Origin: Candidatus Neomarinimicrobiota bacterium | GTDB taxonomy: Bacteria; Fidelibacterota; JAANXI01 | DNA: 64,000 nt | Reading direction: 5' to 3' | Assembly: GCA_021734025.1 (NCBI GenBank) | Contig: JAIPJS010000003.1 | Span: 312,700 to 376,699, forward strand | Shown: positions 57,025 to 64,000 of the stretch, one piece after another | Position numbering within the stretch: position 1 is the stretch's first letter | Layout of the letters: each line of letters starts with the position of its first letter | Notes under the pieces: model-generated | The model's database searches: none | What the model saw: only the letters and a program-made list of their open reading frames with translations | What the model was told of the DNA's origin: nothing | Position numbers and translations under genes: made by a program

Positions 57025-58071
57025 TTACACCGCTGCCGGCTCCTGCTCCGGAACACTCACATGCCGGTCAATGGCATGGGCGATATGGTTTATTTGTCCC
57101 ATCAGCGTACTGAACCGGTCCGGAACCAGCGACTGGCGTCCGTCGGACAGCGCTTCAGTCGGATTGGGGTGGACTTCAATAATCAGTCCGTCCGCTCCGG
57201 CAGCCACTGCCGCTCTGGACGCAGCTTGCACCAGTTCCCACTTGCCGGTGGCGTGACTTGGATCCACAATCACCGGAAGATGCGAAAGTTCTTTCAGCAC
57301 CGGTACGGCGTTGATATCCAGCGTGTTTCGCGTGTATTTCGAGTCGAACGTTCTGATACCGCGCTCACAGAGCATCACGTTATAGTTTCCATTAGACATA
57401 ATGTACTCCGCAGCCAGTAGCAGTTCATCGATGGTATTCGAGAATCCACGTTTCAGCATCACTGGGGTATCGGATTCACCTGCGGCGTGCAACAGGTTAT
57501 AGTTCTGCATATTCCGTGCGCCGATCTGAAGGATATCTGAATATTTAGCTACCAATTCAACCTGTGACGGCCCCATGACTTCAGTGATCACCGGCATGCC
57601 GGTTTCGTCGCCGACTGTATCCAGCATTTCCAGGCCCTCTTCCCCGAGTCCCTGGAAACTGTAAGGCGAGGTTCTGGGCTTGAACGCCCCGCCTCGCAGA
57701 ATTTTAGCGCCTGCATTTTTCACTTCATTGGCGGTAGTGCGCAACTGATCCCAACCTTCCACCGAGCATGGACCGGCTATGACTACTACTTCGTCAGTGC
57801 CAACGGAAACGTCATTCACATTGACCACTGTCCCCTCGGGATGAAAATCTTTGCTGGAGAGTTTGTACGGTTTGAGGATCGGAACGATTTCCTCAACGCC
57901 GGGGAAACTTTCGTAGTGCTTTTTATCCAGGGAACGTTCATCACCGATAACCCCGACGATAGTTCGTTCGGTGCCCTGCGATAGATGCACCTTAAAGCCG
58001 GCATCCTCAATCGACTCTGTAACATGATTGAGATCCTGCTCTTCCGCATCTGGTTTCATTACAATAATCAT
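57025..58071 (-). CDS. aroF: 3-deoxy-7-phosphoheptulonate (DAHP) synthase, type I-beta
   Basis: 348 residues with AGAGGAAA 7 bp before the ATG. An N-terminal ferredoxin-like regulatory domain (about 1-75, '[17 protein letters not shown]') precedes the TIM barrel: '[16 protein letters not shown]', '[17 protein letters not shown]', '[13 protein letters not shown]', '[20 protein letters not shown]', '[17 protein letters not shown]'. It condenses phosphoenolpyruvate and erythrose 4-phosphate in the first step of the shikimate pathway. In this subclass the N-terminal domain can mediate Phe/Tyr feedback. It follows aroH by 37 bp, downstream of the aromatic leader-peptide attenuator, so control would act both on transcription and on the enzyme. 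Confidence 0.96.
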   Translation of the reverse strand: MIIVMKPDAEEQDLNHVTESIEDAGFKVHLSQGTERTIVGVIGDERSLDKKHYESFPGVEEIVPILKPYKLSSKDFHPEGTVVNVNDVSVGTDEVVVIAGPCSVEGWDQLRTTANEVKNAGAKILRGGAFKPRTSPYSFQGLGEEGLEMLDTVGDETGMPVITEVMGPSQVELVAKYSDILQIGARNMQNYNLLHAAGESDTPVMLKRGFSNTIDELLLAAEYIMSNGNYNVMLCERGIRTFDSKYTRNTLDINAVPVLKELSHLPVIVDPSHATGKWELVQAASRAAVAAGADGLIIEVHPNPTEALSDGRQSLVPDRFSTLMGQINHIAHAIDRHVSVPEQEPAAV

Positions 58072-58108
58072 GATCTTATTTCCTCTGTCTTTTGTTTGCT
58101 ATTTGAGT

Positions 58109-58492
58109 TTATCGGCTGGCCGGCGTGTCGTCCAGCGCCCGCTCGGGCCTGAGACTCTCCGCGCCATTCAGATACACATGCTGTATCTCACCGATGGATT
58201 TTTCTGTATTCCAGTGCAACAAGATTCTGATACATTTTTTGAGTCCGCCGGGCACATCCATCTCGTGACCGCACAGGAGTGCCTGGTCATACCAACCCAG
58301 ATTCCGGGCCGCCACGGCTGGATACTCGGCATTCACATCGCTGGAGGTTGTAAAAATAACGCTGGCGATATCGTCCGGATCAATGCCGTTTTCATCTACC
58401 ATAGAAGTTAACAGCTCCCGGGTCCCAGCGAGAATGGCCTCCCTTTCGTTCGCTTCAATTGTGGTTGCGCCTCTAACGCCCTGGCACCTCAT
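58109..58492 (-). CDS. aroH: Chorismate mutase, AroH type
   Basis: 127 residues, the length of the monofunctional trimeric AroH class. 'MRCQGVRGATTIEANERE' holds the Arg near the N-terminus used in binding; 'DDIASVIFTTSSDVNAEYPAVAAR' (as SVIFTTSSDVNAEYPA), 'CGHEMDVPGGLKKCIRILLH' and 'QHVYLNGAESLRPER' complete the family signature. It turns chorismate into prephenate, the branch towards Phe and Tyr. CAGGAGA precedes the ATG by 7 bp. It is the first gene after the attenuator and is followed by aroF. Confidence 0.96.
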   Translation of the reverse strand: MRCQGVRGATTIEANEREAILAGTRELLTSMVDENGIDPDDIASVIFTTSSDVNAEYPAVAARNLGWYDQALLCGHEMDVPGGLKKCIRILLHWNTEKSIGEIQHVYLNGAESLRPERALDDTPASR

Positions 58493-58513
58493 ACAAATCT
58501 CCTGTTTTACCCT

Positions 58514-58553
58514 AAAAAAAAAGCGTGGGAGCCTTTCGACTTTCCCACGCTTC
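58514..58553 (-). terminator. Attenuator terminator hairpin
   Basis: On the - strand AAGCGTGGGA (58552-58543) pairs perfectly with TCCCACGCTT (58530-58521), loop of 12 bases, followed by T7 (58520-58514). It sits 21 bp before the aroH start, so it must be read through for aroH-aroF to be expressed. Confidence 0.93.
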
Positions 58554-58577
58554 AGAGAGTAAATGTTTGTTGTTGAC

Positions 58578-58676
58578 TTACACCGTTTCGCTCCCTAAAA
58601 CGCAGGTTGGGCTATAATAAAAGCGAAAAAAGTAAAAATAGACGGGTAGAGCGTAGTTGCCACTTTTATCCGTCAT
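58578..58676 (-). CDS. Aromatic leader peptide for aroH-aroF
   Basis: A 32-residue ORF, ATG to TAA, with AGGAA 5 bp before the ATG. Residues 13-21 read YFYFFRFYY: four Phe and four Tyr in nine codons, with a further Tyr at position 8; no Trp. This is the pattern of leader peptides that sense a shortage of charged tRNA (for example PheL in enterobacteria), here for both Phe and Tyr. It is followed by a terminator and then aroH-aroF, whose products lead to exactly these two amino acids. The ORF is too short for normal gene finding. Confidence 0.9.
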   Translation of the reverse strand: MTDKSGNYALPVYFYFFRFYYSPTCVLGSETV

Positions 58677-58737
58677 GTAAATTCCTATTCCCTGGTCTGT
58701 AGAGTTCATCGGTTTTGTAATATATCTCAGTTCTGTG

Positions 58738-58813
58738 TCGGGGTGCCCGGATTTGAACCGGGGACCTCTTCGTCCCGAACGAAGCGCGCTAAACCGGACT
58801 GCGCTACACCCCG
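58738..58813 (-). tRNA. tRNA-Pro (anticodon CGG)
   Basis: All four stems pair: acceptor CGGGGTG/CACCCCG, D stem GCGC/GCGC, anticodon stem CTTCG/CGAAG with loop TTCGGGA, and T stem CCCGG/CCGGG with loop TTCAAAT. The anticodon is CGG, with G37 as usual for tRNA-Pro; discriminator base A. The 3' CCA is not encoded. It lies 61 bp before the aromatic leader ORF and may share its transcript. Confidence 0.97.
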
Positions 58814-58827
58814 AAAATAGTTCCTGT

Positions 58828-58861
58828 AAAAAAGCAATTCAGATGTTTTTTCAATCTGAAT
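58828..58861 (-). terminator. Rho-independent terminator between the HAD gene and tRNA-Pro
   Basis: On the - strand ATTCAGAT (58861-58854) pairs with ATCTGAAT (58844-58837) and is followed by TTGC and six Ts. It ends the HAD-phosphatase transcript 38 bp after its stop and separates it from the tRNA gene. Confidence 0.85.
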
Positions 58862-58899
58862 GGTGCAATTGTACAATTTTTTCGGATTGATTGCAACTG

Positions 58900-59583
58900 C
58901 TAATGCCGGGTATTCCCAGCGCCACTCACAATTTCCGGAATTTCCAGGAGATCGGACACATGAAATTCGGCACTCTCCAAAGATTGGGTATTATCTTTGT
59001 GGCTGTAACCGATGACAGTGAGTCCAGCTCCCTGTGCTGCTTTAACACCAGGCTCCGAATCTTCAATGACGATGGTTGCATCTTTGGTGCAAGCCATGGT
59101 TTTACATGTATATTCATAAATGGCCGGATCGGGTTTCCCGCGTCCACCCACATCATCGGCGCTGACAATATGATCAAAAAATTCTCCCAACGGAAATCGT
59201 TCCAGCGCGTAGCCAATCCACTCCCGGGAGGATGATGAAGCCAGACATTGAGCAACGCCAAGGGCATCAATCTCGTGCAGTGTTTGTTGAACGTTTGGCA
59301 TCAGGCTGGCCTTCTCACCGTAAATTCTTCGTGCAACCCGATTGTATTCACGTAAATATTCATCTTTGGAAATTGAGATACCGTATTCCTCTGCAAGCAG
59401 TTCGTAAATATCGCCGAGGCTTCTCCCGACTAACCGGGACTGGTCGAACGCCTCCCAGTCATTCACCACATCTTCCAGAAAGAGCGAGTCAAGTGAATTC
59501 CAGTGGCGCTCCGAGTCGATGAGAACTCCGTCCATATCCCAGATGACTGTACGGTATTTGGGAGTTACCTGTTCAGAAGGCAT
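58900..59583 (-). CDS. HAD-superfamily sugar-phosphate phosphatase or phosphomutase (PGM-like subfamily)
   Basis: 227 residues. Motif I 'IWDMDGVLIDSE' (Asp16, Asp18), motif II 'LASSSSREW', motif III/IV 'GRGKPDPAIYEY' and 'IVIEDSEPGVKAAQGAG' are those of the beta-phosphoglucomutase/hexitol-phosphatase group. The alpha-helical cap lies between residues 20 and 90. Likely a cytoplasmic Mg-dependent phosphatase acting on a sugar or sugar-alcohol phosphate; the substrate is not predictable. Its start overlaps the end of the YqaA-like gene by 11 bp. Confidence 0.92.
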   Translation of the reverse strand: MPSEQVTPKYRTVIWDMDGVLIDSERHWNSLDSLFLEDVVNDWEAFDQSRLVGRSLGDIYELLAEEYGISISKDEYLREYNRVARRIYGEKASLMPNVQQTLHEIDALGVAQCLASSSSREWIGYALERFPLGEFFDHIVSADDVGGRGKPDPAIYEYTCKTMACTKDATIVIEDSEPGVKAAQGAGLTVIGYSHKDNTQSLESAEFHVSDLLEIPEIVSGAGNTRH

Positions 59584-60202
59584 ACTTGATTATGATAAAT
59601 CCACCGATGAGCAGCACCGTGAAAACGATGGTCAGCAGATTGAAATATTTGTCGATGAACGATTTAATCGGCTTCCCGAATTTCCAGATGAGCGCTCCCA
59701 CCAAAAAGAACCGCCCTGCGCGTCCAACCAGCGAAGCTATAATCAGGATTGGTATACTAACCTTGAATACCCCGGCTGCAATGGTAAATACCTTGTACGG
59801 GATAGGGGTAAAACCGGAGATGGCAATGGCTGTGAAAGCGTTGTTATTGTACATCTCTCCCACCCGGCGGAACTGGGCTTCCACGTCGTAAAATTCAATA
59901 ATGCCTGCGCCTATGGATTCATACAATCCCCAGCCGATATAATAGCCGAGGAACGCTCCAAGGACGCTCCCGGTCAGTGCAATGCCAGCGAATTTGAATG
60001 ACTTCGATGGGATTGAAATCGCCAGTGCAATCAACAGTACATCCGGCGGAATCGGGAAAAAGGACGACTCCGCGAATGCCAGGATAAACAGCGCCAGCCC
60101 CCCATACGGGGTTTCCGCCCAGTGGAGTACCCAGTCGTACAGTGAGCGCACCCATTTGAAGGGGTTAATTGAAATTGATGAAGAGGAATGTGAATTTGCC
60201 AT
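59573..60202 (-). CDS. YqaA-type DedA/VTT-domain membrane protein
   Basis: 209 residues with about five hydrophobic segments. 'AFAESSFFPIPPDVLLIALA' carries the E-x-x-x-F-P-x-P motif of DedA proteins, and 'ISGFTPIPYKVFTIAAGVF' the second conserved G-x-x-P block. DedA/YqaA proteins are linked to lipid (undecaprenyl phosphate) flipping and membrane homeostasis. It precedes and overlaps the HAD gene. No clear Shine-Dalgarno is seen before the ATG. Confidence 0.92.
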   Translation of the reverse strand: MANSHSSSSISINPFKWVRSLYDWVLHWAETPYGGLALFILAFAESSFFPIPPDVLLIALAISIPSKSFKFAGIALTGSVLGAFLGYYIGWGLYESIGAGIIEFYDVEAQFRRVGEMYNNNAFTAIAISGFTPIPYKVFTIAAGVFKVSIPILIIASLVGRAGRFFLVGALIWKFGKPIKSFIDKYFNLLTIVFTVLLIGGFIIIKYAF

Positions 60203-60300
60203 AGAATGAGGAAAATTATCCTGTATTATGGTTTGTAGATTTAGCGTGAAGTTTACGCGAAATGGCGGCGACTGTCAAATTGAATGAGCCACAATACATC

Positions 60301-62796
60301 TTAAAATCGAATGACATATTTATTTCCGGGTTCCGTCTGAAAATCGTATTCACGCACTTCACGTAAATCGAGATCTTCCTGGGAGGCTTGGGGTGAAATC
60401 AGCGGTTTCTTCACTTCCGGAGTGTAATATAATGGATTTGGATTTTTGCCTTGGTGTTTTATCAATGAAGCGTTGGAAACGGATTCCGGTTCCCAATAGG
60501 TACGAAGTCTGACATTACCGCCGAGTTCAGAATAAATTACCGCCTTCACCGGTTTTTCGTCCTGCCACTCGATATCTACAGTGAACCCACCGCGTGCTTT
60601 TAGTCCGTTGACTCTTCCGGCCGGCCAGGCATCCGGCAACGCAGGCAACAGATGAATCGCCCCATCATGACTCTGTATCAGCATTTCGGCAACGCCGGCG
60701 GTGGCGCCGAAATTCCCGTCAATTTGAAACGGCGGATGCGCATCGAACAGATTGGGATAGGTTCCGCCCCTCTCTTCCCCGTCGGGTAAAATTGCCGGTT
60801 TGATTTGGTCTTCCAAAAGTTTATATGCATGATTCCCGTCCAACAGGCGCGCCCAGAGATTTACCTTCCAACCCATGGACCACCCGGTGGATTCATCCCC
60901 GCGAGCCAGCAGCGAAGTGCGGGCTGCGCTAAATAGTTTGGGATTCCGGTACGGTGAAATCTGATTACCAGGATGCAGTCCATACAAGTGCGACACATGG
61001 CGATGGCCATCATTGGGATCATCCCAATCCTTAATCCACTCCTGTAACTGGCCCCAGTGACCGATCTGCATCGGCGGAATACGTTTCTTCTTTGCTTTGA
61101 CGGTATCTATAAACGCCTGATCCCGATCCAGGACCTCAGCAGCCCGGATAATGTTGGAAAACACATCGTAAACCAGCTGGTTATCCATCGTAGTGCCCGC
61201 TGCCATAGTCACGCCATCATGGTGCGCATTCTCAGGCGACATGGACGGCGCTACCACAAGCCAGTCGTTTTCGGGATACTCCTGGAGGACATCCACGTAA
61301 AAAGTCGCCGCACCCTTTAGAATGGCATAGACCTCCTTTAAAAATTCTTTATCCCCAGTAAAAAGGTAGTGCTGCCAGAGATGCTGTGAGAGCCACGCGC
61401 CACCGTTCGGCCACATCCCGTAATACGCACCGTCAATCGGGCCGGTAATTCGCCATATATCGGTATTGTGATGGACGTTCCATCCCCTGGCTCCGTACAT
61501 TTCGATAGCACTTGTCTGTCCGGTTACCGACAGATCCCTGAGGAGAGAAAACAGCGGCTGGTGCATCTCGGTCAGATTCGTCACCTCGGCTGGCCAGTAA
61601 TTCATCTCCGTATTGATATTTATTGTATACTTGCTGTCCCAGGGAGGCGAGGTTTCCCTGTTCCAGATGCCCTGGAGGTTGGCCGGTTGTCCGCCGGGCT
61701 GGGAGCTGGCGATCAACAGATATCTTCCAAACTGGAAAAAGAGTTCGGCCATCTGAGGATCATCTGCGGACTTAAACTCTTTTACGCGAATGTCAGTTGA
61801 TTTTTCGGCTTGCTCCGTCTTTCCTAAGTCTAGTGACACACGATTAAAGTACTGCTGATAGTCATCAATATGGTCAGCCTTCATCTGATCATAATTTTTA
61901 TCCAGCGCTTCATTTAAATACTGCTCCGCCCTTAACGAGGGATTCCCAGTAAGATCTTTGTAACTGTTGAAGTTGGTTCCGATGGAGATATACAAAATTG
62001 CCTCATTCCCTCCGTGAACGCTCACCGTACTGTCATTCGAAATAACCGTGCCGCCCTCTACCTCCGGCTCAACGATTGTGTAAAATTTCACTTTACCTTC
62101 TTTGTTATCATAATCCCCTGATTGGCCGGACAGAATTAGCCGGTTGGTTCCGGTATCCACACGGAAGTGCTCCATCGGGCTGTCGGCACCCATTGTGAAC
62201 GTGATGTTTCCCGGCTCACTAGCCGTGAGACGCAGAACAATAACATGATCCATGAACGAGGTAAAAACCTCCCGGCGATATTGCACGCCGCCCACACTAT
62301 AGGAAACGGTTGCTACCGCCTCGCTGATATCCAGATCCCGGTAGTATTTGCTAACCTTTTCGTGCCCGGGAAATTTCAAATACAGGCTACCGATGGTCTG
62401 AAACGGCATGCCGTAGTTATTGTCCGGAGGTGCGTGTCGTGGCAGATATTTGTAGGCTAACTCCTGGGCTTCCGCGTTTTTCCCGGCAAAGAGTAGCCTG
62501 CGAATCTCCGGCAGATGCTCTTTCAGTTCAGTCTTTACATTGTTGCCGGGCTCGCCTGCCCAAACGGTCTCTTCATTCAACTGAATTTCTTCATGACCGG
62601 GCTTTCCATATATCATTGCACCGATACGGCCGTTCCCCACTGGCAGAGCCTCTTCCCAGCGATCCGCCGGTTTGTCGTACCAGAGTTTAAGGTCATCATT
62701 TTCTTGAGCGAACACCCCATCAGGCCTGACGATAAAACTCAGTCCAATGATAAGTAATAGTTTTATTAACCATGAAGAATGAAAATACCGGCGCAT
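60301..62796 (-). CDS. Secreted GH95 alpha-L-fucosidase
   Basis: 831 residues, signal peptide to about 'DGVFAQ'. The N-terminal GH95 beta-sandwich starts '[20 protein letters not shown]' and contains '[17 protein letters not shown]'. The (alpha/alpha)6 domain holds Asn393 and Asn395 in '[14 protein letters not shown]', Glu522 in '[10 protein letters not shown]' and Asp693 in '[17 protein letters not shown]', matching the residues of the inverting mechanism known for the Bifidobacterium AfcA enzyme (Asn, Asn, Glu, Asp). It releases L-fucose from alpha-linked glycans; some GH95 members act on alpha-L-galactosides. GAGG precedes the ATG. Its product could feed FucP-FucI at the other end of the window. 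Confidence 0.93.
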   Translation of the reverse strand: MRRYFHSSWLIKLLLIIGLSFIVRPDGVFAQENDDLKLWYDKPADRWEEALPVGNGRIGAMIYGKPGHEEIQLNEETVWAGEPGNNVKTELKEHLPEIRRLLFAGKNAEAQELAYKYLPRHAPPDNNYGMPFQTIGSLYLKFPGHEKVSKYYRDLDISEAVATVSYSVGGVQYRREVFTSFMDHVIVLRLTASEPGNITFTMGADSPMEHFRVDTGTNRLILSGQSGDYDNKEGKVKFYTIVEPEVEGGTVISNDSTVSVHGGNEAILYISIGTNFNSYKDLTGNPSLRAEQYLNEALDKNYDQMKADHIDDYQQYFNRVSLDLGKTEQAEKSTDIRVKEFKSADDPQMAELFFQFGRYLLIASSQPGGQPANLQGIWNRETSPPWDSKYTININTEMNYWPAEVTNLTEMHQPLFSLLRDLSVTGQTSAIEMYGARGWNVHHNTDIWRITGPIDGAYYGMWPNGGAWLSQHLWQHYLFTGDKEFLKEVYAILKGAATFYVDVLQEYPENDWLVVAPSMSPENAHHDGVTMAAGTTMDNQLVYDVFSNIIRAAEVLDRDQAFIDTVKAKKKRIPPMQIGHWGQLQEWIKDWDDPNDGHRHVSHLYGLHPGNQISPYRNPKLFSAARTSLLARGDESTGWSMGWKVNLWARLLDGNHAYKLLEDQIKPAILPDGEERGGTYPNLFDAHPPFQIDGNFGATAGVAEMLIQSHDGAIHLLPALPDAWPAGRVNGLKARGGFTVDIEWQDEKPVKAVIYSELGGNVRLRTYWEPESVSNASLIKHQGKNPNPLYYTPEVKKPLISPQASQEDLDLREVREYDFQTEPGNKYVIRF

Positions 62797-62891
62797 AAAA
62801 TGAGACCTCGTCTGATGATTAAGGCATTATTGAATATAGGAAGAGAAATGTCAATGAGGGGCGGTGATCAACCAACAATTACAAAGAATCT

Positions 62892-62976
62892 GACAGGATG
62901 AACAGGATTGACTGGATTTAAAAAGAACCAGATAAAAATTTTTGACCGTTATCCTGTCCATCCTGTACATCCTGTC
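62892..62976. repeat. Inverted repeat built from ATCCTGTnn nonamers
   Basis: Left arm 62892-62918 (GACAGGATGAACAGGATTGA, then CTGGATT) and right arm 62950-62976 (three direct copies: ATCCTGTCC, ATCCTGTAC, ATCCTGTC) are inverted copies of each other with a few mismatches and an A/T-rich 31-bp spacer. It sits in the 245-bp gap between the SGNH hydrolase and the fucosidase genes. The tandem nonamers look like a dispersed intergenic repeat. Confidence 0.75.
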
Positions 62977-63041
62977 AATTTTCTTCTATTGTCCGTGCTA
63001 TCTTTTGCAAATCCTCCGTTTTTCTCTCCGTTTTCATGTTT

Positions 63042-63704
63042 TCATTTTAAAATTTTTTCAAATCCCTCCCACACTGCCCTGGCAATCTCCTTTTGTCCAG
63101 CGCGATTGGGATGCAGCCCGTCCACGTAATTCGGCGGAGATACCGCATTTAGCAGTGAGATGAATTCCACCGATCTCCTTTTCGCCAATGTCCGATATTC
63201 ACTTTCCAGGATCTGCAGCGATTGCTTCGTATTTTCGTTATACATTTTTCGGACATTCACCGAATCCATGGTATCCAGATTGATGTCGGTTGGCGCAAGG
63301 AGGACAATTTCCGCCTCCGCATTCCTCTCCCGGATTATCTCAATCATCCACCGCACATTTTCTACACAGGATGCAACTATCGCTTTTGTTCCATCCTTCA
63401 AGTCATTAACTCCCAGGAAGATAAGGAAATAATCAGCGTCCGGATTATTCTCAATCACCGGCAATAACTGCCCCCGATCAGCGGTTTTACGTCCGTTTCG
63501 ACCGGCATTCACCCAGTTGATACCCGGATGCTCCTGCTTCAGGTAATGTACCCAGCTATCGCCATCCGCCCGTGCGCCGTTGGTTATGGAGTCACCAAAG
63601 CAAACGACTTTTCTCTGTGAATCCGCTGAAATCAATAATACAACGACAGCGAATGAGGCAATTACGGACAAGACCACACCCAGGTTCTTAACTGTGTCAT
63701 TCAT
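63042..63704 (-). CDS. SGNH/GDSL hydrolase, membrane-anchored or exported
   Basis: 220 residues from the ATG at 63704 (GGGAAA upstream; the frame opens at 63719). An N-terminal hydrophobic segment ('VVLSVIASFAVVVLLISA') suggests export or anchoring. Block I 'CFGDSITNGA' (Ser39), block II Gly in 'VNAGRNGRKTAD', block III 'LGVNDLKDG' (Asn), and block V 'DGLHPN' (Asp195, His198) give the full SGNH set. The family cleaves acyl esters from sugars, lipids or glycans. It is encoded upstream of the fucosidase on the same strand, so deacylation of fucosylated glycans is plausible. Confidence 0.9.
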   Translation of the reverse strand: MNDTVKNLGVVLSVIASFAVVVLLISADSQRKVVCFGDSITNGARADGDSWVHYLKQEHPGINWVNAGRNGRKTADRGQLLPVIENNPDADYFLIFLGVNDLKDGTKAIVASCVENVRWMIEIIRERNAEAEIVLLAPTDINLDTMDSVNVRKMYNENTKQSLQILESEYRTLAKRRSVEFISLLNAVSPPNYVDGLHPNRAGQKEIARAVWEGFEKILK

Positions 63705-63806
63705 AGCAATTTCCCACATGCGATTTCAATTATATTCCAGATTATGGCTATTAAACTCACTCAGGATTTGGGGTTTATCGCGTTTGTTACAACTCACCCC
63801 CTTTGT

Positions 63807-63830
63807 CCCCCTCTCTTCGAAGAGAGGGGG
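63807..63830. repeat. REP-like perfect 24-bp palindrome centred on TTCGAA
   Basis: CCCCCTCTCTTC followed by its exact complement GAAGAGAGGGGG. It is preceded by another C run (63797-63801), the same arrangement as the element at 8286-8340 in reverse. It lies about 70 bp from the end of the transposase fragment at the right edge. Confidence 0.6.
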
Positions 63831-63899
63831 AAAATGACAGCGCTGGTATGACCACCGCGTCCCCTGGAGTTGCAACAATAAAATGGACACCCGAAGTAG

Positions 63900-64000
63900 T
63901 TAGGCGGCTTGGTTGTGGAGCATCTGTGCATATTGTTCCGGACTTTGGTAGTTGAGGGTGGAGTGTTTCCGCTGGCGGTTATAGAAGATCTCGATATAGT
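63900..64000 (-). mobile_element. IS3-family transposase, C-terminal fragment at window edge
   Basis: The - strand frame enters at the right edge and ends at 63900: 'YIEIFYNRQRKHSTLNYQSP' then 'EQYAQMLHNQAA' and a stop. This is the C-terminal end of the IS3-type integrase catalytic domain (the final 'YN..R.HS.L.Y.SP' block with the last catalytic Glu just before it). Only 33 codons are inside the window. The element's end would lie just left of 63900; sequence around 63849-63895 may contain its terminal repeat, but its exact border cannot be fixed from one end. Confidence 0.9.

Larger units (their letters stand above)
58510..58737 (-). promoter_or_regulatory. Phe/Tyr transcription attenuator of aroH-aroF
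   Basis: The region between tRNA-Pro and aroH holds, in transcription order, a 32-codon leader ORF (58676-58578), and then a perfect terminator stem with a T-tract (58552-58514). GGGAGC (58595-58590) inside the leader ORF is complementary to GCTCCC (58532-58527), which overlaps the descending arm of the terminator by four bases. A ribosome stalled at the Phe/Tyr codons (58640-58614) would leave GGGAGC free to break the terminator; one that reaches the stop codon (58578) would cover it. The pairing scheme is inference; the parts are seen. Confidence 0.85.

Noticed and set aside
62908..63129. Small + strand protein with His-Pro-Val repeats
   Set aside because: The repeats are the translation of the ATCCTGTnn nonamers, and the rest of the frame is antisense to the SGNH hydrolase.

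Overview
The window reads as chromosomal DNA of a free-living or organic-matter-degrading bacterium of the FCB group (Bacteroidota and relatives such as Neomarinimicrobiota, Balneolota, KSB1 or Calditrichota; the phylum cannot be fixed from this sequence alone). The evidence is: two secreted proteins with the Asn-Tyr-Pro-Asn-Pro-Phe-Asn type C-terminal sorting domain of type IX secretion, TAnnTTTG-like promoter elements, TamA/TamB outer-membrane assembly genes, many overlapping start/stop codons with GTG and TTG starts, and short G/C palindromes of the kind dispersed in such genomes.

Left third (1-28.6 kb): a deoxy-sugar and plant/algal polysaccharide locus. On the + strand are the end of a LacI-type regulator, an L-fucose permease (fucP), a fucose mutarotase (fucU) and two exported glycan-degrading proteins. 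Then come three secreted or surface proteins: a frameshifted peptidase-S74-type protein, a lysyl-oxidase homologue with a type IX sorting domain, and a 14-blade beta-propeller protein. On the - strand lies a long catabolic run: L-rhamnose isomerase, an NCS1-like permease, a small membrane protein, L-fucose isomerase, a class II aldolase, a bifunctional aldolase/dehydrogenase, a rhamnulokinase, LutC, a fused LutB-LutA-like protein and an RpiR regulator. Together these take L-rhamnose and L-fucose through their ketose phosphates to DHAP and L-lactaldehyde, then L-lactate, then pyruvate. Divergent from this run are a family-10 pectate lyase and an acyl esterase.

Middle (28.7-54 kb): mostly housekeeping. 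greA; a carA-ABC transporter-LolA-like-carB operon; a small membrane protein; cutA; then a tightly overlapped run of tamB, tamA/bamA-like, a GalU-like nucleotidyltransferase, an RNase Z-like hydrolase, an MscS-type channel and an RCK potassium channel. On the - strand are a tail-anchored coiled-coil protein of unknown function, leuS and a Cys/Met-metabolism PLP enzyme.

Right part (54-64 kb): two tandem paralogous alanine-rich lipoproteins, each with its own terminator; aroH-aroF on the - strand; a HAD phosphatase and a YqaA-type membrane protein; a GH95 alpha-L-fucosidase and an SGNH hydrolase; and the end of an IS3-family transposase at the right edge.

The most notable observation is upstream of aroH-aroF. 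A 32-codon leader ORF on the - strand carries eight Phe/Tyr residues within nine codons. It is followed by a perfect 10-bp stem with a T-tract, and there is a possible alternative pairing of 6 bp. This is a complete-looking transcription attenuator sensing phenylalanine and tyrosine. Second is a bacterial lysyl oxidase that keeps the copper histidines and the Lys and Tyr that form the cofactor in animal enzymes, attached to a type IX secretion signal.
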